Part shown: piece after piece, positions 29,745-40,200 of the stretch | Position numbering within the stretch: position 1 is the first letter of the stretch | How the letters are laid out: the number at the start of each line of letters is the position of its first letter | Source: Pseudomonadota bacterium | Lineage (GTDB): Bacteria > Pseudomonadota > Alphaproteobacteria > Sphingomonadales > SMXR01 | Direction of reading: 5' to 3' | NCBI GenBank assembly: GCA_022566895.1 | Contig: JADFIA010000005.1 | Coordinates: 18,803-82,802 of the forward strand | DNA: 64,000 nt | Position numbers and translations under genes: made by a program | The notes under the pieces: generated by a model | What the model was told of the DNA's origin: nothing | Databases searched by the model: none | Seen by the model: the letters and a program-made list of their open reading frames with translations, nothing else

Positions 29745-30905
29745 CTAGTGCAAACTGGCGGCCAGATCTTTTGCCTTGCGTCGGGCCGCGGCGTCGATTT
29801 CCTCGATATCGTCTAGGCAGCCGGCCTCGTTTGGCTCGGTACTGTCCAATGTATCTTCGACCAACCGGCAGATATCGAGAAAGCCGATTTTCCGTTCCAG
29901 AAAATTCTGAACCGCAACCTCGTTGGCGGCGTTGAGTATGGTCGGCATAGCGCCCCCAGCCCTGAGAGCATCGCGGGCCAGGCGCAAAGCAGGAAACCGC
30001 TCCGGATCCGGGGCCTCGAAGGTCAGGCTGCCAATGCGCGCCAGATCGAGCCGTTCGACCGGCGTTTTCATGCGCTGCGGCCAGTTCAAGGCGTAGGAAA
30101 TTGGCGTCCGCATGTCCGGGCTTCCCATCTGCGCCAGCACCGATCCATCCTCATACTCGACCATCGAATGCACCACGGATTGCGGATGGACCAGGATATC
30201 GATCGCCGGCTCCTCCAGCGGGAACAAATGAAAAGCTTCGATCAATTCCAATCCCTTGTTCATCATGGTCGCCGAATCCACCGAGATTTTTGCGCCCATA
30301 TCCCAGTTGGGGTGAGCTACCGCCTGTTCCGGGCTGACATGCCGCATCTCGTCGCGGCTTTTGGTGCGGAACGGTCCACCAGAAGCCGTCAATATAATCC
30401 GCGTGATGCTGTGCTGATGGTCAAAATCGAACACCTGGAAGATCGCGTTATGCTCTGAATCGACAGGCAAAAGCGTCGCACCGTTGCGCTCAACCTCGGC
30501 CATGACAATAGCGCCTGCACAGACCAAACATTCCTTATTCGCGAGGCCGATGATGACCCCTCTTCGTATCGCCGCCAGGGTCGGCTTGAGGCCGGCGGCA
30601 CCTACAATTCCTGCCATGACCCAGTCAGATGGCACGTCGGCGGCTTCAACGATAGCACTGGCACCGCCAGCGGCTTCGACCTCGGTTCCAGCCAGGCCAT
30701 CTCTAAGCGCCGGCAGCAAAGTTTCATCACCAATTACGGCAATTCCGGGGCGGAAATGCAGGGCTTGTTCGATCAGCCGATCGACGCTCTTGTTCGCGGT
30801 CAGTGCGACGACCGAAAAACGCTCGGAATTCTTGTCGATCAAATCGAGCGTATTACAGCCGACCGAACCGGTCGATCCAAGAATTGTAACGGATCTGGTA
30901 GTCAT
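29745..30905 (-). CDS. dxr: 1-deoxy-D-xylulose 5-phosphate reductoisomerase
   Basis: Makes MEP from DXP with NADPH, committing carbon to isoprenoids such as the undecaprenyl carrier made by the neighbouring uppS. The 386 residues include the NADPH motif LGSTGSVGCNTLDLI, the metal/substrate region VDSEHNAIFQ, TASGGPFR, MGAKISVDSATMMNKGLE and HPQSVVHSMVEY. Complete and of usual length. Confidence 0.97.
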   Translation of the reverse strand: MTTRSVTILGSTGSVGCNTLDLIDKNSERFSVVALTANKSVDRLIEQALHFRPGIAVIGDETLLPALRDGLAGTEVEAAGGASAIVEAADVPSDWVMAGIVGAAGLKPTLAAIRRGVIIGLANKECLVCAGAIVMAEVERNGATLLPVDSEHNAIFQVFDFDHQHSITRIILTASGGPFRTKSRDEMRHVSPEQAVAHPNWDMGAKISVDSATMMNKGLELIEAFHLFPLEEPAIDILVHPQSVVHSMVEYEDGSVLAQMGSPDMRTPISYALNWPQRMKTPVERLDLARIGSLTFEAPDPERFPALRLARDALRAGGAMPTILNAANEVAVQNFLERKIGFLDICRLVEDTLDSTEPNEAGCLDDIEEIDAAARRKAKDLAASLH

Positions 30906-30929
30906 AAATCTTGCTTCCCTGCCCCGCTG

Positions 30930-31757
30930 CTAGGCATAATTCATTCCCCAATAAACCGCAACAGCAACCACTGCGAAAATAAGGCCGTCCACACGATCAA
31001 GCAGCCCTCCGTGGCCCGGAATAAGGCGGCTCGAATCCTTTACATCGAAGCGTCGCTTTAGCGCACTCTCCATCAGATCTCCGGCCTGGGACAAAAGCGA
31101 TACCCCGCCGGCAAAAAGCAGCGGCGGCAGATGATCGGCCAGCCCGTCCGGCCAATATTGATCGGCTAATTCGCCGCCACCCCAGGCGGCAAGCATCGCC
31201 AGCGCCAAGCCGCCGAATAGACCGGCCCAGGTTTTTTTGGGGCTGAATATTGGTGCCAGTTTGGGGCCACCGATGATGCGGCCGGCAAAGAAAGCCCCGA
31301 TATCGGTGGCCCAAACCACGGCCAGTGTCCACAGCACCCAGAAAGCTCCATCGGGGGCCAGTCGCAGATACAAAAGCGCACCGATGGGAACCAGCACGTA
31401 AACCAGACCCATGCAGATCCAGACAATATCGCGCCAGCGAAACAGAAGGCCCAGGGCGGCCAAAGTCAATCCGGACAGGACCGCGGCAAACGTCGCGTCG
31501 CGCACTCGGATTTGATCTGAAAACAAAAATGCGCCGGCGCCCAGCAATAAAAGAAAGGCGATGGTAGCGGCCCGCGCCAGCTGCGGGCGAACTCCGGTCA
31601 GGCGGGTCCATTCAAAAAGCATCAGACCGCCGGCAACAACCAGCATCGCAAGGAAAGGCGCCCGCCCATAGATCACTGCGAACAGCACCAGCGGCAGTAG
31701 TGCCAGGGCTGAAATGACGCGGGTCAGAAGCTCCCGGTTCCAAAGGCCGGCCATCAT
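30930..31757 (-). CDS. cdsA: Phosphatidate cytidylyltransferase
   Basis: Makes CDP-diacylglycerol, precursor of all phospholipids. The 275 residues hold about seven to eight membrane helices and the CDS signature SQAGDLMESALKRRFDVKD...GHGGLLDRVDG near the C-terminus. The start at 31757 (MMAGLWNREL) follows AGGGGGT; the longer in-frame extension reaches into uppS and was rejected. Confidence 0.95.
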   Translation of the reverse strand: MMAGLWNRELLTRVISALALLPLVLFAVIYGRAPFLAMLVVAGGLMLFEWTRLTGVRPQLARAATIAFLLLLGAGAFLFSDQIRVRDATFAAVLSGLTLAALGLLFRWRDIVWICMGLVYVLVPIGALLYLRLAPDGAFWVLWTLAVVWATDIGAFFAGRIIGGPKLAPIFSPKKTWAGLFGGLALAMLAAWGGGELADQYWPDGLADHLPPLLFAGGVSLLSQAGDLMESALKRRFDVKDSSRLIPGHGGLLDRVDGLIFAVVAVAVYWGMNYA

Positions 31758-31767
31758 GATCGACCCC

Positions 31768-32496
31768 CTATCCGCGGGCGCCGAAGCGCCGCTCGCGACC
31801 GGCAAAAATACGCACCGCATCGCCAAGCGCCGCCTGGTCAAAATCGGGCCAAAACGTATCCAGGAAAAGAAGCTCTGAATACGCCGATTGCCACAACAGA
31901 AAATTCGACAGGCGCTGCTCGCCGCTCGTGCGGATGATCAGGTCGGGATCCGGCAGGTCGGCGCTGGCCAGATGGCTGGCCAGCATCGTTTCGTCGATAG
32001 CGGCCGGCTCAAGATCGCCAGCCTTGACCTTGGCGGCGAGGTCCTGCACGCCACGAACAATCTCGGCCCGGCTGCCGTAATTGAGCGCGATGGTCAGCGT
32101 CAGCCGGTCGTTCTGCCGGGTCGTGGATTCCGCATGTTCGACCAGCCGGATGATATCGTCGGCCAGAGCTTCGCGCGCCCCAATAAAACGAACCCGTACG
32201 CCCGAGCGGTTGAGTTCTTTGATCTCCTGCCGGATATACAAACGCAAAAGGCTCATCAAGGTGTCAACCTCAGTGGCCGGTCGCTTCCAGTTTTCGGACG
32301 AAAAGGCGAACAGCGTGAGATACCGGATGCCCAGGGAAATGCATTCCTTAACCGTTGCCCTGACCGCTTCAGCCCCCTGCCGGTGACCCGCGGCCCGCGG
32401 CAACCCCTTTGCGGCCGCCCAGCGACCGTTGCCGTCCATGATGATAGCGATATGGACCGGCGGGGCGCCATCATCTTTAGTTCTGGGGTTGGCCAT
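31768..32496 (-). CDS. uppS: Undecaprenyl diphosphate synthase (cis-prenyltransferase)
   Basis: Makes the C55 lipid carrier used for peptidoglycan and other surface polymers. The 242 residues show HIAIIMDGNGRWA (catalytic Asp), RYLTLFAFSSENWKRP, LTIALNYGSRAEI and DLIIRTSGEQRLSNFLLWQ. Start set at ATG 32496, one base beyond the frr stop; an upstream extension to 32550 would lie inside frr. Confidence 0.97.
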   Translation of the reverse strand: MANPRTKDDGAPPVHIAIIMDGNGRWAAAKGLPRAAGHRQGAEAVRATVKECISLGIRYLTLFAFSSENWKRPATEVDTLMSLLRLYIRQEIKELNRSGVRVRFIGAREALADDIIRLVEHAESTTRQNDRLTLTIALNYGSRAEIVRGVQDLAAKVKAGDLEPAAIDETMLASHLASADLPDPDLIIRTSGEQRLSNFLLWQSAYSELLFLDTFWPDFDQAALGDAVRIFAGRERRFGARG

Positions 32497-32497
32497 T

Positions 32498-33058
32498 TCA
32501 GACCTGCGTGATTTCTTGTTCTTTTTTATGATAGGTGGCATCCACTTCACCGATTATTCGGTCGGTCAATTCCTGAATTTCGTCGGCCCACATTTTGTGC
32601 TCGTCCTCGCCCATATGGGCATCTTTTTCACAGCGCTTGAGCCTTTCCATGCCGTCCCGACGCACATTGCGGACGGCGATCCGCGCCTGCTCAGCGTATT
32701 TTCCGGCGATCTTGGCAAGCTCGGCCCGCCGCTCTTCATTGAGTTCCGGGATCGGGATGCGGATTGTCTGACCGTCCATAATTGGATTTAACCCCAGACC
32801 GGAATCGCGGATTGCCTTTTCAACCGCGCCGGCATTGGATTTGTCCCAGACCTGGATCGCCAAAAGCCGTGCCTCGGGGACGGTTACGGTACCGATCTGA
32901 TTGAGTGGCATGGAGGTTCCATAAACCTTGACGGTGATCGGTTCCAATAGCGCGCTGGTGGCGCGACCGGTGCGCAAACCGGCGAATTCCTGGCGCAGTT
33001 TCTCAAACGCGCCTTTCATTCGGCGTTCAAGGTCGTCGAGGTCGGGTTCGTCGCTCAT
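32498..33058 (-). CDS. frr: Ribosome recycling factor
   Basis: Splits the post-termination ribosome together with EF-G. The 186 residues form the usual three-helix bundle and small domain: [50 protein letters not shown] and the charged helix [14 protein letters not shown]. It sits between pyrH and uppS as in most alphaproteobacteria. Confidence 0.97.
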   Translation of the reverse strand: MSDEPDLDDLERRMKGAFEKLRQEFAGLRTGRATSALLEPITVKVYGTSMPLNQIGTVTVPEARLLAIQVWDKSNAGAVEKAIRDSGLGLNPIMDGQTIRIPIPELNEERRAELAKIAGKYAEQARIAVRNVRRDGMERLKRCEKDAHMGEDEHKMWADEIQELTDRIIGEVDATYHKKEQEITQV

Positions 33059-33061
33059 GGC

Positions 33062-33781
33062 CTAGCTCCCTGCAATCACTGTACACCGTCCCTCGCCGCG
33101 AATCACGTCTGCAAATGCACCCTCGGATTGGATCGAGAAAATGATAATCGGAATATTGTTCTCGCGGCAAAGGGAAATTGCCGCGGCATCCATAACCTTG
33201 AGATCGCGCTGTAGAACTTCGAGATGAGTCAGTCGCTCAAACCGCTCGGCGTTCCTGTCTTGCTTGGGGTCGGTGGCGTAGACGCCATCGACCTGGGTGC
33301 CCTTCAAAAGGACGTCGCACTCCATTTCCGCAGCCCGCAATGCGGCCGCCGTGTCGGTCGTAAAATAAGGGTTGCCGGTTCCAGCGGCGAAAATGACGAC
33401 GCGGCCCTTTTCCATATGCCGCATGGCGCGCCGCCGGATATAGGCTTCGCATACCGAAGCCATGGGGATGGCTGACTGAACCCGGGTGTCGACCTTTCTT
33501 TTTTCGAGCGCGCCCTGGAGCGCAAGGGCATTCATGACCGTTGCCAGCATACCCATATAGTCGGCCGAAGCCCGGTCCAATCCATCCGAGGCACCGGCCA
33601 GGCCGCGGAAAATATTGCCACCGCCGACCACCAGGGAGACTTGAGCCCCAAGTTCGCGAACCGTCTCAATCTCGCCGGCGATCCGGGCCACGGTGTCCTG
33701 GTCGATACCGTAGTCGCGCGGACCCATCAGAGCTTCACCCGATAGCTTCAGAAGAATTCGTTTGTATTGCAGACCGATCAT
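33062..33781 (-). CDS. pyrH: UMP kinase
   Basis: Phosphorylates UMP to UDP, feeding pyrimidine and envelope sugar-nucleotide pools. The 239 residues begin [15 protein letters not shown] and include [44 protein letters not shown] and DGVYATDPK. The ATG at 33781 has GAGGG 4 nt upstream and is preferred to 33796. Confidence 0.97.
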   Translation of the reverse strand: MIGLQYKRILLKLSGEALMGPRDYGIDQDTVARIAGEIETVRELGAQVSLVVGGGNIFRGLAGASDGLDRASADYMGMLATVMNALALQGALEKRKVDTRVQSAIPMASVCEAYIRRRAMRHMEKGRVVIFAAGTGNPYFTTDTAAALRAAEMECDVLLKGTQVDGVYATDPKQDRNAERFERLTHLEVLQRDLKVMDAAAISLCRENNIPIIIFSIQSEGAFADVIRGEGRCTVIAGS

Positions 33782-33894
33782 AAGTCCCTCTTTCATCCCT
33801 CGCCTGCCCCGGTAACGGAAATCTGCGGCAGGTTAGCGGCTCTTTTAAAGTATTTCCACTTCAACCTGTGTGGTGCGCCCAAAGCGGGGCGGTC

Positions 33895-33934
33895 AAAAAA
33901 AGAGACCCCGGCCTCACGAGGCTGCCGGAGTCTC
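33895..33934 (-). terminator. Intrinsic terminator after rpsB-tsf
   Basis: On the minus strand an 11-bp stem (arms 33924-33934 and 33902-33912, one G-U pair) is followed by seven T residues (complement of A 33895-33901). It starts 23 bp after the tsf stop and separates rpsB-tsf from pyrH and the genes below. Confidence 0.9.
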
Positions 33935-33957
33935 GATGTTGATCCAGCCAAGTGGGT

Positions 33958-34884
33958 TTATGACGCCACTGCAGCGGCAACCTCGGCCGCAAAGTTTGTC
34001 TCATTTTTTTCGATTCCCTCGCCGAGACCAAACCGCAGGATGGCCGTGATCGAGACCGGGCTGCCGAGTTCTTCGGCTGCCTCAGAAAGCACCTTTTCGA
34101 TCGTCCGCTCACCATCGATGACGAAGGCTTGCTTCAAAAGCACCACTTCGCGATAAAACTTGCCTAACCGCCCTTCGATCATCTTGCTGATGATTTCTTC
34201 CGGCTTGCCCGATTGGCGGGCCTGATCGGTCAAGACTTGGCGCTCGCGCTCGACCAGCTCCGGATCCAGATCATCGACCGAGATCGCGGCCGGGTTGGTT
34301 GCCGCCACATGCATGGCAATCTGTTTGCCGAGAGCCTCCAGGGCGGTTGGGTTGCCTTTTCCCGAAAGCGCCACGAGGACGCCGATCTTGCCCAAGTCTC
34401 CAGCCACTGCATTGTGCGTGTAGCTGGCGATAACGCCGTCGTCGACCGCCACTGTGCCCAGGCGGCGAATGTTCATATTTTCGCCGATCGTCGCGATGTT
34501 ATGGCTCAGTTGCTCTTCGACCGTACGGTCCGTTCCCGGATAACCGCTGGCCAGAACCGCATCGCGGTCACCTTCATTGGCCAGCGTCAAGCCCGCTACG
34601 GTCGCCACAAAGTCTTGAAATTGCGCATTCAGGGCCACGAAGTCGGTCTCGGAGTTCACTTCAACCAGGGCCCCCATATTGCCGCCGATGGTGACCCCGA
34701 TCAGGCCTTCGGCTGCAATCCGGCCCGATTTCTCGCCCGCCGCGGCGAGCCCCTGCTTTCGCAGCCAGTCGAGCGCCGCATCGAGAACGCCGTTGGTTTC
34801 CACTAGCGCCTTTTTACAATCCATCATGCCGGCGCCGGTCCTTTTTCGCAGTTCCTTGACGAGCCCTGCAGTAATCATGGTCAT
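33958..34884 (-). CDS. tsf: Translation elongation factor Ts
   Basis: Exchanges GDP for GTP on EF-Tu. The 308 residues start with the UBA-like N-terminal domain (ITAGLVKELRKRTGAGMMDCKKAL), followed by the core GRIAAEGLIGV...VNSETDFVA and IAMHVAA. A second methionine two residues in could also be the start. It lies 43 bp after rpsB and is followed by a strong terminator. Confidence 0.97.
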   Translation of the reverse strand: MTMITAGLVKELRKRTGAGMMDCKKALVETNGVLDAALDWLRKQGLAAAGEKSGRIAAEGLIGVTIGGNMGALVEVNSETDFVALNAQFQDFVATVAGLTLANEGDRDAVLASGYPGTDRTVEEQLSHNIATIGENMNIRRLGTVAVDDGVIASYTHNAVAGDLGKIGVLVALSGKGNPTALEALGKQIAMHVAATNPAAISVDDLDPELVERERQVLTDQARQSGKPEEIISKMIEGRLGKFYREVVLLKQAFVIDGERTIEKVLSEAAEELGSPVSITAILRFGLGEGIEKNETNFAAEVAAAVAS

Positions 34885-34927
34885 CTTACTCTCTCTACCT
34901 TAAATAAACGTTCTAATATCTTGGAAC

Positions 34928-36274
34928 CTATGAGGTTTCAGTCTTTTCGGCCTCGGGAGCCGCCTTCGGGGCCGCTTTTTTGCTTGCCGGGGGTTTGCCC
35001 TGGGCAGTGTCTTTCTTGGCCGCCGCGGTCTTTGCCGCCGGCGCACTCTTCTTGACGGCGCTTACCTTTTTCTTTGGGCCGGCCGCGCTCTTAGCGATTT
35101 TCTTGGCGGCTGCCTGTTTCCTGGCTGGGAGGGTCTTGGCCTTGGCCTTTTCTGCCTGCGCTTCTTCATCCGTTTTTGCTTCAATAGCCTTTTGCTCGGA
35201 TGCTTTTGTCTCGGCAGGTTTGTCCTCGGCGGCCGGTTTCGGTGCCGCCTCTATCTCTTTCGGGGTTTCCAGTACGGCTTTTGGTTTCTCGGGCGCCTTT
35301 TCTTCAGCGGGTTTACTGGTTTTTAAAGCTTTCTTGGCCTTCCTAATCACCTTGAAGAGAACGCTCTCCTCCTTGGTCGCTTCTGCGCCCTCGGTGGTTT
35401 TGTCGTCCGGGTCCGGCTTTTTCTCGGATTTTGCAATCGCCTCGTCGGCTTTCGGCGTCTCGGCCTTAGCCTCCCCGGTCTCGGTAGAGCTCGCGGTTGC
35501 GGTGGCGGTGGCTGCTTCGATGGCTTCGAGCACCGGTTCCGGTGCCGGCTCCTCGATCGCGCCAAGATCTGCGCCGCGGCCCTTCATTTCTTCTTTGATG
35601 CCATCAAGGACGGCAGCGCTCACGAGTTCACAGTAGAACTCAATGGCCCGCGTGGCGTCGTCGTTGCCCGGTATCGGAAAGGCGATACCATCGGGATCGC
35701 AGTTGGTGTCGAGAATTGCCACGACCGGGATTTGCAGCCGCTTGGCCTCACTGATGGCGATATCTTCGCGGTTGGTATCGATGACAAAGACGATATCGGG
35801 CAGACCACCCATGTCCCGGATGCCGCCGAGGGAGCGCTCTAGCTTGTCCCGGTGGCGGGTTATTTTCAGCAGCTCCTTCTTGGTCAGACCGCTGTCCTCG
35901 GCCGACAATTTTTCATCCAGTTGCTTGAGCATGGTGATCGATTTGGAGATCGTTTTCCAATTGGTCAGCATGCCGCCGAGCCATCGATGATCGACGTAAT
36001 ACTGACCGCAGCGCCGGGCCGCCTCGGCGATTGGCTTGCTGGCTTGGCGCTTGGTGCCCACAAACAGCACGCGTCCGCCGCTGGCCACAACTTCGCGCAC
36101 CTGCACCAGCGCCCGATGCAGGGCCGGCATGGTTTGCGACAGATCAATAATGTGAATCCCGCCCCGGGCGCCGTAAATATAGGGCGCCATTTTGGGATTC
36201 CAGCGATGGGTCTGGTGACCGAAGTGAACGCCCGCTTTCAAAAGCTGGCGCATGGTAAACTCTGGCAGAGCCAT
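34928..36274 (-). CDS. rpsB: Ribosomal protein S2 with long histone-H1-like C-terminal tail
   Basis: Small-subunit protein placed late in 30S assembly near the 16S head. Residues 1-240 are normal S2: [70 protein letters not shown] and [19 protein letters not shown]. About 208 residues follow that are not part of the usual 240-260-residue protein: first acidic and Ala/Thr-rich (about 241-300), then Lys/Ala/Pro-rich repeats such as [13 protein letters not shown], resembling histone H1 tails. The frame is unbroken. AAGGAG precedes the ATG. Confidence 0.97.
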   Translation of the reverse strand: MALPEFTMRQLLKAGVHFGHQTHRWNPKMAPYIYGARGGIHIIDLSQTMPALHRALVQVREVVASGGRVLFVGTKRQASKPIAEAARRCGQYYVDHRWLGGMLTNWKTISKSITMLKQLDEKLSAEDSGLTKKELLKITRHRDKLERSLGGIRDMGGLPDIVFVIDTNREDIAISEAKRLQIPVVAILDTNCDPDGIAFPIPGNDDATRAIEFYCELVSAAVLDGIKEEMKGRGADLGAIEEPAPEPVLEAIEAATATATASSTETGEAKAETPKADEAIAKSEKKPDPDDKTTEGAEATKEESVLFKVIRKAKKALKTSKPAEEKAPEKPKAVLETPKEIEAAPKPAAEDKPAETKASEQKAIEAKTDEEAQAEKAKAKTLPARKQAAAKKIAKSAAGPKKKVSAVKKSAPAAKTAAAKKDTAQGKPPASKKAAPKAAPEAEKTETS

Positions 36275-36335
36275 TTTATCATCTCCTTGCCGGTTCGTCC
36301 GCCGCAGAAGGGAACCCTAATCGGGCACCGGAGGG

Positions 36336-36355
36336 CCGGCGGATTTGGCCGCCGG
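36336..36355 (-). promoter_or_regulatory. Hairpin in the rpsB 5' leader
   Basis: A perfect 7-bp GC stem with a 6-nt loop lies 62-81 nt upstream of the rpsB ATG, downstream of the likely promoter. No T run follows, so it is not a terminator. S2 represses its own mRNA in several bacteria, so it may be part of such a site; that is inference. Confidence 0.35.
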
Positions 36356-36383
36356 ACTTGTCTTCCGCGTGTGAAGTTGGCCT

Positions 36384-36412
36384 CATTTATCCGAGGCAGG
36401 GACCATTTTCAA
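36384..36412 (-). promoter_or_regulatory. Probable rpsB-tsf promoter
   Basis: On the minus strand TTGAAA (36407-36412) and TAAATG (36384-36389) are 17 bp apart, about 110 bp upstream of rpsB. The -35 is good and the -10 is weak. Confidence 0.4.
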
Positions 36413-36454
36413 GCAATTTCTTGAGGCCCGGCAAGCCGCGGCGTTTGTCAGTGG

Positions 36455-37273
36455 TTAACTAAAGGCCGGTCCCGGCCCGAGATTGAGGCGCCGCTCTTGC
36501 CAGACGCCGTACCCGGCTTCCTCGGGAATGTGGGCCCAGGGCTCGCCGTCCCTATCAAAAACCTCTGGCATCACAGGCACGACCGGCCTTGTGCGGGCCA
36601 GCTTGAGCGCCTGCTGAACGCTCCTGCAGGGGGTTAGTACCTCGAGGTTCAGGCGGGTTGGGAACATCAGCCCAAGGCCTCCCTGCCGCGCTTCATCGAG
36701 CAGGTAGCGTGGCTTGGCCCAAACGATCTCGACCGCCTCCTTGCCGTCGCAGGTCGCATTCTGGCCGTCAGGTGCGGCGGCAAGATAGAATTGTGTATCG
36801 AACCGCTTGGGGTCGATTTGCGGAGTGATCCAGTGGGCAAAATGGAGAAAATCATCGAGTGCGAATTGCAGGCCCTCTTTGGCCGCGAATTCTGCGAATG
36901 AAATGTTGCCGGCCCGCAGGGGCTCCTGATAATCGGCGGCGTAGGCGGTGCGGCGGCGCTCGCCGATCGACCAGCCCTCTGCGTCGAAGGCAAATAGCAA
37001 ACCGGTTTCCTCAAAAGTCTCGCGGATTGCGGCCAGGCGAAAGGCGATCGGCTCCGGGTCCATCTGGCCGGGGCTTTGACAGCGCGCCTGCAGGTCGGTA
37101 GAACGGTCTCCCTCTTCAACCAGACCGCCGGGGAAGACCAGGGCGCCAGCGGCAAAGCTCAGGTTGCTGTGTCGCTTGGTCATCAAGACGTCGATAGCTT
37201 GGCCATCCTCACTGTCCCGAACGATTATCACCGTGGCGGCCGGCCGGGGCTCCTGTACTGGGCTCGTCACCAC
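36455..37273 (-). CDS. NUDIX hydrolase, NUDT19-like
   Basis: Hydrolyses a nucleoside-diphosphate-linked substrate; NUDT19-type enzymes often act on CoA derivatives, but the substrate cannot be read from sequence. The 272 residues contain a split NUDIX box: FPGGLVEEGD, then an insertion of about 30 residues, then AAIRETFEETGLLFAF with the metal-binding RExxEE. Such an insertion is typical of this subgroup. The GTG start overlaps the dnaE stop (TAGTG), so it is translated with dnaE. Confidence 0.85.
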   Translation of the reverse strand: MVTSPVQEPRPAATVIIVRDSEDGQAIDVLMTKRHSNLSFAAGALVFPGGLVEEGDRSTDLQARCQSPGQMDPEPIAFRLAAIRETFEETGLLFAFDAEGWSIGERRRTAYAADYQEPLRAGNISFAEFAAKEGLQFALDDFLHFAHWITPQIDPKRFDTQFYLAAAPDGQNATCDGKEAVEIVWAKPRYLLDEARQGGLGLMFPTRLNLEVLTPCRSVQQALKLARTRPVVPVMPEVFDRDGEPWAHIPEEAGYGVWQERRLNLGPGPAFS

Positions 37274-40200
37274 TAGACCTCTCTGGCATCGGCGACGCCT
37301 GGACAGGCCATAATCGCGGCCCGCAGCTCGGGCGTTACTTTATGGGGCTCGGGCAGCTCAAGGCGAACTTCGCGAACACCGCCGTGGGTCAGCATAGCCA
37401 GCGAGACCTGGCCCCGGCCGCCTCTACTCTCGCGCAGAATGTTGGACAAGGCAGGCAGGGCGGCGGCGTCCCGGATATGTATCTCCAGATTGACCGGGGT
37501 CCGTTCGGCGACTTGTTCGAGCGATTCGAGACCCCGCAAAAGAAGACCGATGCGTTCGTCGTCGCCCCGTTTGTCGACACTGACCGTAAGAATCACCGGA
37601 GCACCGTCCCCGACCGCGCTGCGGGCCGCATCGAGGTGGTCGCTAAAGACCAGAACCTCGAAGCCCCCGGCTTGGTCCGACAACGATAAATGTCCATAGG
37701 GCGTGCCTTTTCGCGAGCGCCGCTCCTTAAGGCCGTCTGGAGCGCCGGCCATCTTGATTTCCTGGCCGACAAAGGTGTCGTCGGCCAGCACCTCCGTGCT
37801 CCTGCGGACCGCGTGGCGCTTCAGGGTGGGCTGGTGAATCTCCAGCGGGTGCGAGCTCAGATAAAAGCCGATCGCCTGCCGCTCCCGGCGCAACAATTGT
37901 GACTGGGTCCAGGCGGTCACATCCGGCAGACTCGGCTGGATCGCTGCCTCGCCGGTCTGGCCAAACAGGCTGGATTGACTGCTCTCGCGGTCGTCTGCCG
38001 CCGCGTGCGCCTCTTTGAGCAGCATTTCGACCGCCTCAAAGAGTTGTGCACGGTTTGGATTAAGCCGATCGAAGGCGCCGGCCATCACCAGGTTTTCAAG
38101 TTGGCGCTTGTTGACCTGGCGCACATTCATGCGCCGGGCAAAATCCAGCGGGTCCCGGAACGGCCCATTTTCGTTTCGTTCGGCGACGATCGAGTGCATG
38201 GCCTTTTCACCGACATTCTTGATCGCCGAGAGGGCATAGCGCACGGCCAAACCGGCGCGCGGGTCACGGGCCTCATGCGGCGCCCCATGCGGTTCCACCG
38301 TAAAAGCCACGCCGGATTGGTTTATATCTGGAGGAAACAGAGGAATATCAAGGTGTTGCAGGTCTTTCTTAAAGCTATCGAGTTTGTCGGTGTTCTGGCG
38401 GTCCAGGGACATCGATGCGGCTATGAACTCAACCGGAAAATTGGCCTTGAGATAGGCCGTCTGGTAGGCCACAAGCGCGTAGGCCGCGGCGTGGCTCTTG
38501 TTGAAGCCGTAGCCGGCGAATTTGGCGACCAAATCAAAAATAAACTCGGCCCGCTCCTTAAGCACACCCTTTTCGACCGCGCCGTCGACAAAATGGCGGC
38601 GCTGGGCATCCATTTCGGTCTGTTTTTTCTTGCCCATGGCGCGCCTTAGGATGTCCGCTTGGCCGAGGCTGTAACCAGCCAGGATCTGGGCGATCTGCAT
38701 CACCTGTTCCTGGTAGATGATGACGCCGTATGTCTCCTTGAGGATTTCCTCGAGCCATTCGTGCAGATATTCGGTCTTTTCGACCCCATGCTTGCGGTTG
38801 ATATAGGTCGGAATATTGTCCATCGGACCAGGCCGGTAGAGGGCCACAAGGGCGATGATATCCTCGAAGCTGTCCGGGCGCATGGACTGCAAAACATTGC
38901 GCATGCCCGAACTTTCCAGCTGGAACACACCGGCCGTGTCGCCGCGGCTCAGGAGTTCGTAGGTCGCCTTGTCGTCGAGCGCCAGATGTTCGAGGTCGAT
39001 CTCGATGCCGCGCAGTGCCACAAGATCCACCGCCTTAGAGAGAACGGTCAGGGTCTTAAGCCCCAGGAAGTCGAACTTCACCAGCCCAACTTTTTCAATG
39101 CAGCGCATATCGAACTGGGTGACCGGCATGTCCGAGCGCGGGTCGCGGTAGAGGGGGACCAGCTCCTCAAGCGGCCGCTCGCCGATCACCACTCCGGCGG
39201 CGTGGGTCGAGGCGTGCCGATATAACCCTTCGAGTTTTAAGGCGATGGCAATCACGGCCGCCGTCTGCTCGTCGTGGTCGCGCTCATACTGCAGGCGCGG
39301 CTCCATCTGGATGGCTACGCCGAGACTGACAGGATTTGCCGGGTTGTTGGGCACCATCTTGCAGATCCGGTCGGTGACCGGAAACGGCTGCTGCATGACC
39401 CGGCCCACGTCCCTCAAGACTGCGCGGGCCTGCAACTTGCCGAAGGTGATAATCTGGGCCACGTGATCGTGGCCGTATTTGTCCTGGACATAGCGAATCA
39501 CCTGGTCGCGCTTTTCCTGGCAAAAGTCGATGTCAAAATCCGGCATCGATATGCGTTCGGGATTGAGGAAGCGCTCAAACAGAAGCCCGAAGCGCAGGGG
39601 ATCAAGGTCGGTGATTCTAAGCGACCAGGCAACCAATGATCCGGCCCCCGAGCCGCGCCCCGGGCCGACCGGCACGTCGTGGGATTTTGCCCAGTGAATA
39701 AAATCGGCGACGATCAGGAAATAGCCGGCAAAGCCCATCTGGGTAATGATTTCGAGCTCGTGCTGCAGCCGCGCGCGGTAGGGCGCCGCCCTAACCTCCT
39801 GGCTTGCCTTGTCGCCACTTTCGTCAAGCGCCAGGCGCCTGAGGCGCCGCTCCAGGCCCTGTTCCGCGATGTCGCGCAAGACACCTTTCTCGGTCTTTCC
39901 TTCGGCCACCGCAAAGTTGGGCAAAATGGGCTCGATTATAGGAACCAGAAAGTGGCTGCGCCGGGCCACGAGCAGCGTGTTTTCGATCGCCTCCGGCAGA
40001 TCGGAAAACAGCTTGCGCATTTCTTCGGCCGTCTTGAATCGATGCTCGGGCGTCAGGCGGCGCCGGTCCTCGGCCACCACATAAGTGCCGTCGGCGATGC
40101 ACAAAAGGGCGTCGTGGGCCTGATGCATCGAGGCGTCCAGAAAATGCACATCGTTGGTGGCGACGATCGGCACATCATATTCGAAAGCCATATCGAGCAT

